Counted from the first letter of the stretch, positions 1 through 7,787 are shown. The stretch is DNA of 44,463 bases from Pseudomonas sp. ISL-84 (GCA_018613035.1 JAGGRA010000036.1:1-44463); one strand, 5' to 3'. Notes: generated by a model not told the origin, from the letters alone. Program-made: numbers and translations.

Positions 1-74
1 TCATTTATCTAGGTTAGTCTAATATTTCCTCAAGCTTTTTTTTAGGGTTTCTAAAAGGTTTTTGTTTTTAAATA

Positions 75-298
75 AGGCTCTTTTCGTATAGAATGTTGTT
101 TTTTCTTATGAATTACGCCCGTTGATTTCCGCTGCAGGCACGCAGCGAACCCGCGGGGAGGAACGGGAGCCTCCTCGGTTTCACCTGCGGGGTCTCCCGC
201 TCCCTCTCCTCCCGCAGGAGTCAATTGCCCTCCGCTCCAATCAACTCAGCGAATTAAACTGAGTTATTGAAAAGCAACAAACTTTATGAAAACAGCCT
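75..298. mobile_element. MITE-like element A, 224 bp, with terminal inverted repeats and 6-bp target duplication
   Basis: The left end (AGGCTCTTTTC...TTGTTTTT) and the right end (AAAGCAAC...AAAACAGCCT) are inverted copies of each other over about 30 bp, with 24 of 30 positions matching by eye. The element is flanked by a perfect direct repeat TAAATA at 69-74 and 299-304. The middle (about 119-244) is a GC-rich block bounded by GTTGATT and AATCAAC, homologous to the cores of the other two copies. There is no transposase. The structure fits a non-autonomous element mobilised in trans. It lies inside the left arm of element B, so it arrived later. Confidence 0.75.
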
Positions 299-356
299 TA
301 AATAAAATAGAAACATGGATAAATAAGGTTGGTTGATTGGAGCGGAAGGTGCGAGA

Positions 357-404
357 TCCTCGAAAATGCATCCGCATTTCCTTCGTGCGGTGATGATTCG
401 AGGA
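357..404. repeat. Hairpin-forming insertion within the core of element B
   Basis: Compared with the element at 7533-7779, element B carries about 60 extra bases between GCGAGA and GCGGGAGG. The insertion begins TCCTCGAA (357-364) and returns as TTCGAGGA (397-404), a perfect 8-bp inverted repeat. An inner pair, CCGCA and TGCGG, extends the hairpin. The remaining extra bases run to about 421. It may be a separate small palindromic repeat that landed in the core. Confidence 0.6.
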
Positions 405-791
405 TGCTTATTCAAAGTCCAGCGGGAGGAGTGGGACAGGTGAGACCCCACAGGCGCTGCGCGCCGAGGAGGCTCACCGCCCGCCCCGCGGTTCGCTGCG
501 CATCCTGGAGCGGAAATCAACCTCTCCTCGCTATTTGTTTAAAAAGCAGCCCTTTCTTTAGGAAAGAAGGATACATGGATTGTATACCACGCCCTGCCAG
601 TATCCTGTTCAAAAACCGGACCAATCGATCCCAATTGCCCTTATCCCTAGAGAACCGAAACCAGGGTCAAAGGAATCCAAAATCTTTTTTACTGCCTTTC
701 CTGGTTTCAGATTTTCACACCGAAACTACCTTCCGGATAAAAAATATGTTAATGTTTTAAAGTAAGCATTTACATAAGGAGGAATTACATA

Positions 792-1142
792 ATGTCAAAC
801 CAGCATGATCCAAATACATTACCGCCAAAAACCTGTTCAGTTGACCGTATGATTACGGTTAAAGAGGATGTTGAAAAGGTACTTGCAGGAAAGAAAACCG
901 CTACACGCCGCAATGGCAGATATGCCGATGTCGGGGAAATCATGACGCTTGAAGGCCAGGACTTTGTCGTTGAAAACGTCTATTCCCAGTCACTTGGAGA
1001 ATTAACAGATGAGCACGCCCGCCAGGAAGGCTTTGAAAGCTTGGAGGACTACAAGCAATCCATTTTATCCATGCACCCTGGTATGCCTTGGATGCCGCAA
1101 ATGCGTGTATGGGTTCATGAATTTAGCCCTGTGAAGAAGTAA
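792..1142 (+). CDS. ASCH domain protein
   Basis: This 116-residue protein resembles the ASCH (ASC-1 homology) family, a compact fold proposed to bind RNA or nucleotides. Visible features are a short N-terminal lead, a segment KEDVEKVLAGKKTATRR typical of the family's basic ligand-facing region, a beta-rich middle (GEIMTLEGQDFVVENV) and the C-terminal MRVWVHEF strand. The start has a good ribosome site (AAGGAGG) about 8 bases upstream. The next gene begins 9 bases after the stop, so the two are probably cotranscribed. The cellular role is unknown; family membership is fairly secure and function is not. Confidence 0.8.
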   Translation: MSNQHDPNTLPPKTCSVDRMITVKEDVEKVLAGKKTATRRNGRYADVGEIMTLEGQDFVVENVYSQSLGELTDEHARQEGFESLEDYKQSILSMHPGMPWMPQMRVWVHEFSPVKK

Positions 1143-1151
1143 TCTTACGGG

Positions 1152-1592
1152 ATGGAACTTCTGTACCGCGTGCTGCTGTACATCCATGTCAGCAGCGCCA
1201 TTCTCTCTGTTGGCCCGTTCTTTGTCCTGATTCCGATCGTCACAAAACTGGAATCAGCTCAGCCCGGAGTCCAGCAGGCATATATAGGCATATTCAGGAC
1301 ATCCGTCCGCCTCGTCAAGCATGCAGGACATGTGCTGGTCGGCTCGGGTGTCCTTCTTATTGTGAACAGCCATTGGGCATGGACGACATCCTGGATCGTC
1401 GCAACCCTGATGGTAATGGGGGGATCTGTCTTTTTTCTCGCACGGGCCTTTACACCTGTCCTGAAAAAATTCGATGAGCCTGGAGCGGACCACCACTTTC
1501 TGGTTAAAAAACTCACCCGCTCCGTCTGGATCTACCTTTTTCTATTAATGCTCATGCTCTGGTTCATGGTGGCCAAGCCTGTGCTTTGGTAG
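1152..1592 (+). CDS. Four-helix integral membrane protein with conserved-looking histidines
   Basis: The 146-residue protein has four hydrophobic segments (about residues 5-30, 52-74, 80-102 and 120-143) and almost no soluble part. Histidines lie in or near helices 1 and 2 (YIHVSS, KHAGH) and in a GADHHF loop. This resembles DUF2269- or CopD-like membrane proteins, and the histidines could hold a metal or haem, but that is inference. The ribosome site (ACGGGA) is weak and the gene follows the ASCH gene by 9 bases, so translational coupling is likely. A strong terminator follows. Confidence 0.7.
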   Translation: MELLYRVLLYIHVSSAILSVGPFFVLIPIVTKLESAQPGVQQAYIGIFRTSVRLVKHAGHVLVGSGVLLIVNSHWAWTTSWIVATLMVMGGSVFFLARAFTPVLKKFDEPGADHHFLVKKLTRSVWIYLFLLMLMLWFMVAKPVLW

Positions 1593-1604
1593 GAGGTTAT
1601 GGAG

Positions 1605-1634
1605 CAAGCGCAGAATGACTGCGCTTGTTTTTTT
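1605..1634 (+). terminator. Rho-independent terminator after the ASCH/membrane pair
   Basis: CAAGCGCAG and CTGCGCTTG form a perfect 9-bp stem with a 5-base loop, followed by a run of T. Confidence 0.9.
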
Positions 1635-1674
1635 GTATTTAATTGATTTTTCACGGTTAAATCCAATCACAAGA

Positions 1675-2403
1675 TTAATTCTTCAAAAATCTCTCCGGAA
1701 AATCAGTCATTATCACCTCAACTCCGGCTTTGGCCAGGAAATCACTGCGCGTTTCGTCATTTACGGTATAAACCCGCAATGGAAAGCCCGCTCTCCTAGC
1801 TTCTCTGCCGTATTCAGATAGCGCAAAGGCTTCTTCGCAATGAATGCTGTCAGCGCCAATCTTTTTCGCCACTCTCATTGCATCTTCCGGCACCCCTGTA
1901 ATCAAATAGCCAGTCTGCAAGGCTGGATGCACCTCCCGCACTCTTTTCAAACTCTCCGCATTAAAAGAAGATAGAATAACCCTATCCTCCAATCCGTAGC
2001 GCTGGATCAGTTCAATGACTTTTTCTTCCAGACCCTGATATTCAATTCGATCATTTTTCAATTCAACATTAATCATCAACCCATTGCCATCCCTGATAGC
2101 CCATTGAAAAACCGTTTCAAGTTCCGGAATGGTTTCGCCAGCGTTCGCAGCAGCAAACCAGCCGCCTGCATCAAGCTGCATAATCTCATCATAAGTTAAA
2201 TCCTTTATGCAGCCAGTTCCATTTGTAGTCCGGTCTACCGTTTCATCATGAATAATCACCAGCTTCCCGTCTTTTGCTATCTGTACATCCAGTTCTATAC
2301 CATCCGCTCCTGCTTCCAATGCAGCTTGGAAGGCAGCCATCGTATTTTCAGGATAATGGCCGCTTACACCCCGATGGGCAAAAATCTTTGCATTATTCTT
2401 CAA
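1675..2403 (-). CDS. Glycerophosphodiester phosphodiesterase (cytoplasmic GDPD)
   Basis: The 242-residue enzyme should hydrolyse glycerophosphodiesters to glycerol-3-phosphate and an alcohol. Family motifs are clear: AHRGVSGHYPENT near the N-terminus (catalytic HRG and ENT), DGIELDVQ with the metal-binding ELD, and IIHDETVDRTTNG with the second catalytic His. The length matches the soluble UgpQ type, and no signal peptide is visible, so it probably acts in the cytoplasm. It reads on the minus strand, convergent with the ASCH/membrane pair and divergent from the terD-like gene. There is no adjacent glycerol-phosphate transporter, so it stands alone. Confidence 0.9.
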   Translation of the reverse strand: MKNNAKIFAHRGVSGHYPENTMAAFQAALEAGADGIELDVQIAKDGKLVIIHDETVDRTTNGTGCIKDLTYDEIMQLDAGGWFAAANAGETIPELETVFQWAIRDGNGLMINVELKNDRIEYQGLEEKVIELIQRYGLEDRVILSSFNAESLKRVREVHPALQTGYLITGVPEDAMRVAKKIGADSIHCEEAFALSEYGREARRAGFPLRVYTVNDETRSDFLAKAGVEVIMTDFPERFLKN

Positions 2404-2538
2404 TTGAGTTCCTCCTCTGCCAGCATGGTCATACTATTTCTAGTATTATTCTATTCCCCTATAAAAAAACCATTTTTTGATCGTGCAAAAAGTCCCTCAA
2501 GTTTCACTTCCGCGCCGATTCCCTTATAATGAAAACTA

Positions 2539-2564
2539 TGAAACTTCTTACTGCTCAGTTCGTA
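2539..2564 (+). promoter_or_regulatory. Sigma-W-type (ECF) promoter upstream of the terD-terB fusion
   Basis: TGAAAC (2539-2544), a 16-base spacer, then CGTA (2561-2564). This exactly matches the B. subtilis sigma-W consensus TGAAAC-N16-CGTA. The start codon lies 49 bases downstream. The assignment is by consensus match only. Confidence 0.75.
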
Positions 2565-2613
2565 TAACACTATAACGATACATAGTTGCCAATTATAAAA
2601 AGGAGTGAAATCT

Positions 2614-4086
2614 ATGGGAGTTCGATTAAGCAAGGGACAAAAAGTAGATTTAACAAAGACGCATCCCGGTTTGCAGGTTGTTGTGGCAGGATTGGGATGG
2701 GATGTCAGTCAAAATCAATCTCAATATGACCTGGATGCTTCAGCATTTTTAACCGGCGCATCCGGAAAAGTCCAAAGCGATAGTGATTTTGTTTTCTATA
2801 ATAACCCTTCAGGCGGGAACGGGTCGATTTTATACAGCAGCGATAACCGGACTGGTGCTGGAGCTGGCGATGACGAACAAATCCGGATTGAATTAAATAA
2901 GGTTCCGCAGCATATTCACCGCATTGCTTTTACCATCACCATCCACGATGCCCAGGCAAAAGGCCAAAACTTTGGACAAGTATCCAATGCCTATGTGAGA
3001 GTGTTTAATGCTCTTACAAATGAAGAACTGCTGCGCTTCGACCTTGGCCGTGATTTTACCGTTGAAACAGCCATCGTGGCCGCAGAGCTGTACCGCCATA
3101 ATGGCGAGTGGAAATTCAATGCCATCGCAAGCGGATTCCAGGGCGGATTGGCTGCTCTTTGCCGTAACTTTGGAGTTTCTGTTGATGATGAACCTGCTCC
3201 AAGCCCGCAGCCGGCATACAGTCAAAACCAATACCAGCAGCCGGGCAGCTTTGGGCAGCCTTCTCAAGGATACAGCTCTCCTCAGAGCCAGCCAAGTCCA
3301 TCATACAGCCAGCCGGCACAGACAGGTTACAATCAGCCAGCCTATAGCCAGTCTTCTTATAATCAAACAGCCTATAATAGCCCTGCACCCCAGCCGTCAT
3401 CGTTCGGCGGCCAATCTGGATCCGGACAGCCAGCGCAAGCTCAATCCTATACAGATGGCAACATCTCCTGCACCCGCTGCGGTTCTACTAACATCCGCAC
3501 TGGACAAAAAGGATTCGGACTAGGAAAAGCAGCTATTGGCGGACTTATTCTCGGACCAGTCGGACTTCTTGGCGGCTTTATTGGAAAAAATCAGCTTAAG
3601 CTTACCTGCAATGCCTGCGGCAATTCCTGGTCACCCAACCAGACTGACTACATGCAATGGGCCAATGACCAGAAACGCAGAGCTCAGGAACTGTTCACGC
3701 GCTTCAAGAGCCAGGATGTCCTCGATGCTGTTGTCGCCTCATGTGCACTTGTTGGCATGGCCGATGGGAGACTTGATCCTTCTGAACGCGAAAAAATGAT
3801 TGAGTTTGTTAACAGCAGCCAGGAATTAAAAGTATTTGATACACAAAAAGTCATCCAGCAATTCAATATGTTCGTGCAGCGGATTGAAATGGATCCGATC
3901 ATCGGCCGGGCAGAAGCCTTCAAAGCTGTAGGCCGGGTAAGAAACAAGCCTGAAATTGCCCGTCTTGTCGCTCGTTACTGTATCGCAATCGGCTATGCGG
4001 ACGGCCACTTTGATCAAAATGAAAAGCAAGCCGTCACTGAAATCTGCATGGAACTCGGTTTGAACCCGCAGGAATTCTTATCTTAA
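2614..4086 (+). CDS. TerD domain-linker-zinc ribbon-TerB domain fusion protein
   Basis: The protein is 490 residues. Residues 1-187 form a TerD domain with the calcium-binding type motifs DLDASAFL and GAGDDEQIRIEL. Residues about 195-285 are a low-complexity linker rich in Pro, Gln, Ser and Tyr. A zinc ribbon follows: CTRC and CNAC pairs near 286-289 and 332-335, separated by a glycine-rich hydrophobic stretch (about 303-325) that could touch a membrane. Residues about 355-490 are a TerB-like helical domain with the repeated signature VGMADGRLDPSE and IGYADGHFDQNE. The ATG at 2614 is preferred over the GTG at 2605, because AAAGGAG abuts the GTG and sits 9 bases before the ATG. TerD and TerB are normally separate proteins of tellurite and stress loci. 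The sigma-W-like promoter suggests an envelope-stress role. Confidence 0.85.
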   Translation: MGVRLSKGQKVDLTKTHPGLQVVVAGLGWDVSQNQSQYDLDASAFLTGASGKVQSDSDFVFYNNPSGGNGSILYSSDNRTGAGAGDDEQIRIELNKVPQHIHRIAFTITIHDAQAKGQNFGQVSNAYVRVFNALTNEELLRFDLGRDFTVETAIVAAELYRHNGEWKFNAIASGFQGGLAALCRNFGVSVDDEPAPSPQPAYSQNQYQQPGSFGQPSQGYSSPQSQPSPSYSQPAQTGYNQPAYSQSSYNQTAYNSPAPQPSSFGGQSGSGQPAQAQSYTDGNISCTRCGSTNIRTGQKGFGLGKAAIGGLILGPVGLLGGFIGKNQLKLTCNACGNSWSPNQTDYMQWANDQKRRAQELFTRFKSQDVLDAVVASCALVGMADGRLDPSEREKMIEFVNSSQELKVFDTQKVIQQFNMFVQRIEMDPIIGRAEAFKAVGRVRNKPEIARLVARYCIAIGYADGHFDQNEKQAVTEICMELGLNPQEFLS

Positions 4087-4103
4087 AAAGCTACTAGCCA
4101 GCC

Positions 4104-4134
4104 AAGCTCTGCCGGAAATCGGCAGGGCTTTTTT
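4104..4134 (+). terminator. Terminator after the terD-terB fusion
   Basis: AAGCTCTGCCG and CGGCAGGGCTT pair around a 5-base loop (with one G-T pair), followed by T residues. Confidence 0.88.
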
Positions 4135-4311
4135 GCAATTATTCCCTCCTCCTCCTAGATATGCCGCATACAAACTCCATATGCGGGTATACTCAAAAAG
4201 ATAAAACCAATTACGCCTTTACGAGTCTCAGCAAGAACATTCGGGTTGCAGAAGCCCGTCAGCCCTCTTACTGGAAGGGCTACACTTAAAGCTATAAAGG
4301 AGGTAATATCC

Positions 4312-5160
4312 TTGAAGGAAAGCTCATCAACTGAACGTTATATGCCCATGACTTCCTCCACAAGCGGAATGATTGTAAATGAAGCAGACGGAGTCTATTG
4401 CCTGACAGTGCAGATTGTAAATGTTTGTTTTGTTAGGGTGTCCGAGGAGCCCGGTGATTGGGTACTCATCGATGCCGGCATGCCGAAGTCAGCTGACAAA
4501 ATAATAGAGGCAGCCGAGGAGCTTTACGGAGAAAATGCAAAACCGCGAGCCATCCTATTAACGCATGGTCATTTTGACCATGTAGGTGCGATAATAGACT
4601 TAGTCGAGCGCTGGCAGGTTCCTGTTTACGCCCACCCGCTCGAGTTGCCATTTTTAACCGGACAGCAAGATTATCCCAAGCCGGATGCCAGTGTAGAAGG
4701 CGGACTGGTTGCTAAAATGTCCCCCGCTTTTCCGCATGAAGGCATTGACCTGGGCACCCATGTTCAATCTTTGCCCGAGGACGGGAGCGTTCCGCATATG
4801 GAAGGATGGAAATGGATCCATACACCGGGTCATACTCCAGGCCATGTTTCCTTGTTCAGAGAGGCCGATCGCGTGCTGATTGCAGGCGACGCTTTTGTAA
4901 CGGTGAAGCAGGAATCACTATACAGCGTACTGACTCAGGAACAGGAAATCAGCGGCCCGCCACGCTACTTAACAACTGACTGGGAATCAGCCCGCACCTC
5001 TGTCCAGAAACTTGAGGCACTGCAGCCGGCTGTTGCAATCACAGGCCATGGCGTTCCAATGGCTGCCGCTACATTAAGAGAAAGCCTCTCCAAGCTTGTT
5101 AATGAATTTGACGAAATCGCCATCCCGGACCACGGAAAATATGTAGACGGCGAACGCTAA
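4312..5160 (+). CDS. MBL-fold metallo-hydrolase
   Basis: This is a metallo-beta-lactamase fold hydrolase of 282 residues. The metal-binding motif THGHFDHVG (H85, H87, D89, H90) is followed by HTPGHTPGHVSLF, an IAGDAF aspartate and a C-terminal ITGHGVPM histidine, the full set for a binuclear site. I choose the TTG at 4312 because AAAGGAGGT lies 7 bases upstream; the in-frame ATG at 4246 has no ribosome site. The substrate cannot be told from sequence; relatives include glyoxalase II-like enzymes and lactonases. It is a single gene between two terminators. Just upstream, AGCCCT and AGGGCT could pair as a small leader hairpin without a T tail. Confidence 0.88.
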   Translation: MKESSSTERYMPMTSSTSGMIVNEADGVYCLTVQIVNVCFVRVSEEPGDWVLIDAGMPKSADKIIEAAEELYGENAKPRAILLTHGHFDHVGAIIDLVERWQVPVYAHPLELPFLTGQQDYPKPDASVEGGLVAKMSPAFPHEGIDLGTHVQSLPEDGSVPHMEGWKWIHTPGHTPGHVSLFREADRVLIAGDAFVTVKQESLYSVLTQEQEISGPPRYLTTDWESARTSVQKLEALQPAVAITGHGVPMAAATLRESLSKLVNEFDEIAIPDHGKYVDGER

Positions 5161-5166
5161 AAAAAG

Positions 5167-5202
5167 CAAGGTTCACTTCTGAGGAGTGGACCTTGTTTTT
5201 TT
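5167..5202 (+). terminator. Terminator after the MBL hydrolase
   Basis: CAAGGT...ACCTTG closes an imperfect stem that continues TCAC/GTGG, followed by seven T residues. Confidence 0.88.
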
Positions 5203-5274
5203 ATGATGTTTAAAAGCATCAAAAAAAGGAAGAGTATAGGAAATAGATATTTTAATAGTTCAGGAGGCTAGAGT

Positions 5275-5619
5275 ATGTATCTGGAAAACTTTAAAGACCA
5301 GAAAATCCAAATAAAATTCAAAAATTTCCCCAATGACCTGGTAGGTCCCACTACCGGCATTTTCCAGCCTGATGAATGGTACATCGTCAAACTGATCAAA
5401 ACGGAAAATATGGGCATCTGGGTTGAAAATCCGTGCTTTAAACGTACAAAAATCCAGGAAGAAGACGGTACAGACATCCCTGAGGAAGAGCAAAAAGAGG
5501 AAGATTGTGTCACCCACTTCCTCATCCGCTGGGACTATATCAGCTCTGTCATCGCGTTTCCGGATGTTAAAACGCTTGGCGTCGATAAAAAAGCTAAGCT
5601 AATAGGTTTCCAGCCTTAA
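5275..5619 (+). CDS. Small conserved-looking protein of unknown function
   Basis: I do not recognise a family for this 114-residue acidic protein. It has a beta-strand-rich pattern with alternating hydrophobics (IQIKFKNF, EWYIVKLIK, FLIRWDYISSVIAF), an acidic insert near residues 63-77 (EEDGTDIPEEEQKEED) and one cysteine pair. The pattern would suit a small barrel fold, but that is only an impression. The ribosome site AGGAGG lies about 9 bases before ATG, and a strong terminator follows, so it is a genuine single-gene unit. Confidence 0.75.
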   Translation: MYLENFKDQKIQIKFKNFPNDLVGPTTGIFQPDEWYIVKLIKTENMGIWVENPCFKRTKIQEEDGTDIPEEEQKEEDCVTHFLIRWDYISSVIAFPDVKTLGVDKKAKLIGFQP

Positions 5620-5629
5620 TATAACAGCG

Positions 5630-5660
5630 AGTCCCCGGTTCCGTACCGGGGACTTATTTT
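5630..5660 (+). terminator. Terminator after the small unknown gene
   Basis: AGTCCCCGGT and ACCGGGGACT form a perfect 10-bp stem with a 5-base loop; the tail is TATTTT. Confidence 0.88.
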
Positions 5661-5753
5661 GGGTTGGCCGATAAAATTGGTGGCTCGTTGATATATTGGT
5701 TTGCTATGATATATTTACCGACTTTTCTAAAAATAATTAATGGAGGCTTGACC

Positions 5754-6716
5754 ATGACAAGAAGAACCTGCATCATCACACATGAGCTTGAACAATCCCA
5801 GCTTGAAAAAATAAGAGAAATGATCCCTGATTGGCAGCTGCTCACGGGAAAAGATCCTGTAAACTGGCTGAATTACGTCAAAGAAGCTGAAGTAATCGCC
5901 GGCTGGAAGAAGGATCTAAAAGAACCAATCCAAGAAGGAAGCACGAACCTTCGCTGGTTCCAATCCTGGAGTGCCGGAGTTGACTCCCTGCCTCTAGCTA
6001 AAATGGAAGCCAATGGCATCCAAATCACGAGCGCAAACGGCGTACATGCCAATCCGATTTCGGAAACAATTTTTGCCCTAATGCTTGCCTTAACCCGAAA
6101 AATCCATACATATGTTAAAAATCAGCAATCCAAAACATGGCATCATGCCAGCATGAAGCTTGAAATTCACAATAAAACCATCGGCATCATTGGTGTGGGT
6201 GCCATTGGCAAAGAAACGGCCAAAATCGCCAAAGCCTTTGGCATGAAAGTTGTGGGCGTCCGTCACTCTGGAAAGCCGGAAGAATACGTAGATGAAATGT
6301 ATACATCCAGTCAGCTGAACGATGTCCTTCCGCAATGCGATTATGTTGCCGTCACCCTGCCGCTTACAAACGAAACAAGGCAATTATTCGGAGCCGAACA
6401 ATTCTCGCTAATGAAGGAATCTGCCTTTTTCATCAATATCGGTCGCGGTGAGATCGTCGTTGAAAACGACCTGATTGCCGCATTGCAGGCCGGCAAAATT
6501 GCCGGTGCCGGCCTTGATGTTTTTGAAAAAGAACCGCTGGGAGAGGACAGCCCGCTTTGGGAGCTTGAAAATGTGATTGTAACCCCTCACACAGCAGGGT
6601 CTACAGAGCACTATACTCAGCGTGTGATTGAAGACATTTTTATTCCCAATTTAAAAAACTATATAAACGGGGAGACTCCTGCCATTAACTTGGTCGATTA
6701 CCAAAAAGGTTATTAA
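5754..6716 (+). CDS. D-2-hydroxyacid dehydrogenase
   Basis: The 320-residue NAD(P)-dependent oxidoreductase belongs to the D-isomer-specific 2-hydroxyacid dehydrogenase family, which reduces 2-keto acids such as glyoxylate or hydroxypyruvate. The Rossmann motif GVGAIG is at 147-152. The catalytic triad is present: R231 in NIGRGE, E260 in DVFEKEP and H279 in VTPHTAG. The arginine after the second strand (VVGVRHSG) leaves NADP use possible. ATG at 5754 has GGAGG about 8 bases upstream, whereas the in-frame ATG at 5664 has none. The substrate is not predictable, and no ACT domain of a phosphoglycerate dehydrogenase is present. Confidence 0.9.
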   Translation: MTRRTCIITHELEQSQLEKIREMIPDWQLLTGKDPVNWLNYVKEAEVIAGWKKDLKEPIQEGSTNLRWFQSWSAGVDSLPLAKMEANGIQITSANGVHANPISETIFALMLALTRKIHTYVKNQQSKTWHHASMKLEIHNKTIGIIGVGAIGKETAKIAKAFGMKVVGVRHSGKPEEYVDEMYTSSQLNDVLPQCDYVAVTLPLTNETRQLFGAEQFSLMKESAFFINIGRGEIVVENDLIAALQAGKIAGAGLDVFEKEPLGEDSPLWELENVIVTPHTAGSTEHYTQRVIEDIFIPNLKNYINGETPAINLVDYQKGY

Positions 6717-6745
6717 AATTGGCTGTTTGAAAACAGCCTTACACT

Positions 6746-6777
6746 AAAAGGCCTTGCAGAGCTGCATGGCCTTTTAT
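6746..6777. terminator. Terminator between converging genes
   Basis: AAAAGGCC...GGCCTTTT with TTGCAG/CTGCAT extending the stem and a T-rich tail. Read on the other strand it also ends the DUF421 gene, whose stop codon falls inside it. A second hairpin without a T run (GGCTGT/ACAGCC) lies at 6721-6738. Confidence 0.85.
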
Positions 6778-7451
6778 TTTTTATATGTCACGATATAAAA
6801 CCCTTCTTCCTCTGACCACTCGGCACAGAAAATCTCCTTAATAACGTTAAACCCTTCCTTCCTGATCGATTCCTTTAGCCATCCCCCATCTTTTCCAACC
6901 ATCTTAAGGCCAGATTCCACGACTTCCCCTTCATCAATCAATAAGATGGAAGGCTCTTTATCCTCCACTTCCATCTCCATCATTCCAGGGGTAACAGGAT
7001 CCTCCTTTCGATACCTCATAACACTTAAGCCGCCATTTGTCTCAAGATAGGCATATTTCACTTCATTCATGCTGAAAATCCCTTTTTGCCGCAGCATGGT
7101 CCGCAGCTGTTCCATTTCAAGATGATTCTTCTGCATTTCCTTCACATTCAGCTTGCCGTTTTTAACGATAATTGACTCGCTTCCTTTTAAAATGGATCTG
7201 AAAAAATTCTTCTTTTTCGCCAGGATTTCTATGATATAAATAAGTCCACCCCACAGTAAAGCCGAATAGGCAACTTCAAGCGGAGTTACTTTATCATCAT
7301 AAATGGTTTCCTCAATGATTCCTCCAAGGACAACCGCATAGACGAAATCAAATGGAGTAACCTGTGAAAGCTCCTTTTTCCCAAGAAGACGGGTTACAGT
7401 TAATAGTGATACTAATCCAACTACCATTTTTATGGTTATAGATAAGTACAT
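6774..7451 (-). CDS. DUF421 (YetF-type) membrane protein
   Basis: The 225-residue protein has three N-terminal transmembrane segments with the family motif LLGKKELSQVTPFDFVYAVVLG and then a cytoplasmic alpha/beta region (LRTMLRQKGIFSMNEVKYAYLE) typical of DUF421. In the family, members are linked to spores or envelope properties, but no activity is established. The ATG at 7451 is preferred because GGAGGAGC precedes it. The upstream in-frame ATG at 7547 would add a basic 32-residue lead with no ribosome site, and it would run into an inverted-repeat element. A second DUF421 gene lies at 28010. The promoter must be close to, or within, the mobile element 80 bases upstream. Confidence 0.88.
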   Translation of the reverse strand: MYLSITIKMVVGLVSLLTVTRLLGKKELSQVTPFDFVYAVVLGGIIEETIYDDKVTPLEVAYSALLWGGLIYIIEILAKKKNFFRSILKGSESIIVKNGKLNVKEMQKNHLEMEQLRTMLRQKGIFSMNEVKYAYLETNGGLSVMRYRKEDPVTPGMMEMEVEDKEPSILLIDEGEVVESGLKMVGKDGGWLKESIRKEGFNVIKEIFCAEWSEEEGFYIVTYKK

Positions 7452-7532
7452 AAAAGCTCCTCCTCTCTTTATAGCCTCTCTATTCCCCTTTTTCCTCCTC
7501 ACATACATAATTCCGAGTTCCACTTTTTTCAA

Positions 7533-7779
7533 AAGCTGTTTTCGCAAACTTTGTTGCTTTTTAAACGGGTATTGTAGAGAGGTTGATTATCGCTCCAGGA
7601 TGCTCGCTTTCCGCGGGGTGGGCGGTGAGCCTCCTCGGCGCGCAGCGCCTGTGGGGTCTCACCTGTCCCACTCCTCCCGCAGGAGTCTCGCACCTTCCGC
7701 TCCAATCAACCAACCTTATTTATCAATTTTTCATTTACAAAATTTCATTTAAAAACAACAATCTTTTAGAGAAGAGCCT
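7533..7779. mobile_element. MITE-like element C, 247 bp, with terminal inverted repeats and 6-bp target duplication
   Basis: Left end AAGCTGTTTTCGC...TTGTTGCTTTTT and right end AAAAACAACAATC...GAAGAGCCT are inverted repeats of about 30 bp, with 22 of 30 positions matching by eye. The flanks carry a perfect direct repeat TTTCAA at 7527-7532 and 7780-7785. The GC-rich core (7581-7711, GGTTGATT to AATCAACC) matches the cores at 119-244 and, in inverse orientation, 331-522. No transposase is encoded. It sits between the DUF421 start and the terminator of the EamA gene. Confidence 0.8.
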
Positions 7780-7787
7780 TTTCAAAA

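Larger units (their letters stand above)
44..553. mobile_element. Small inverted-repeat (MITE-like) element B, interrupted by element A
   Basis: If the nested element at 75-298 and one TAAATA copy are removed, the left flank (44-74) joins the sequence from 305 onward. The joined sequence then matches, over its whole length, the reverse complement of the element at 7533-7779, including the shared stretch before the GC-rich core. The core runs from GGTTGATT near 331 to AATCAACC near 522. The outer ends read AGGG and CCCT; the right terminal repeat appears partly deleted. Flanks TTTTTT and TTCTTT could be a decayed 6-bp target duplication. Without its two insertions the element would be about 220 bp. 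No credible protein is encoded; the open frames here lack ribosome sites and follow the repeat. Ends are approximate. Confidence 0.6.

Noticed and set aside
329..765. Open frames of 143 and 61 codons on the plus strand
   Set aside because: They run through element B, lack ribosome sites, and their composition follows the repeat; similar frames appear in element C.
3008..3523. 171-codon plus-strand frame inside the terD-terB gene
   Set aside because: A shadow of the low-complexity linker in another frame, with no ribosome site; the annotated frame has clear domains.
4158..4186. Hairpin CCGCATA/TATGCGG as a terminator or riboswitch before the MBL gene
   Set aside because: No T run and no match to a known riboswitch; the true terminator of the previous gene is at 4104.
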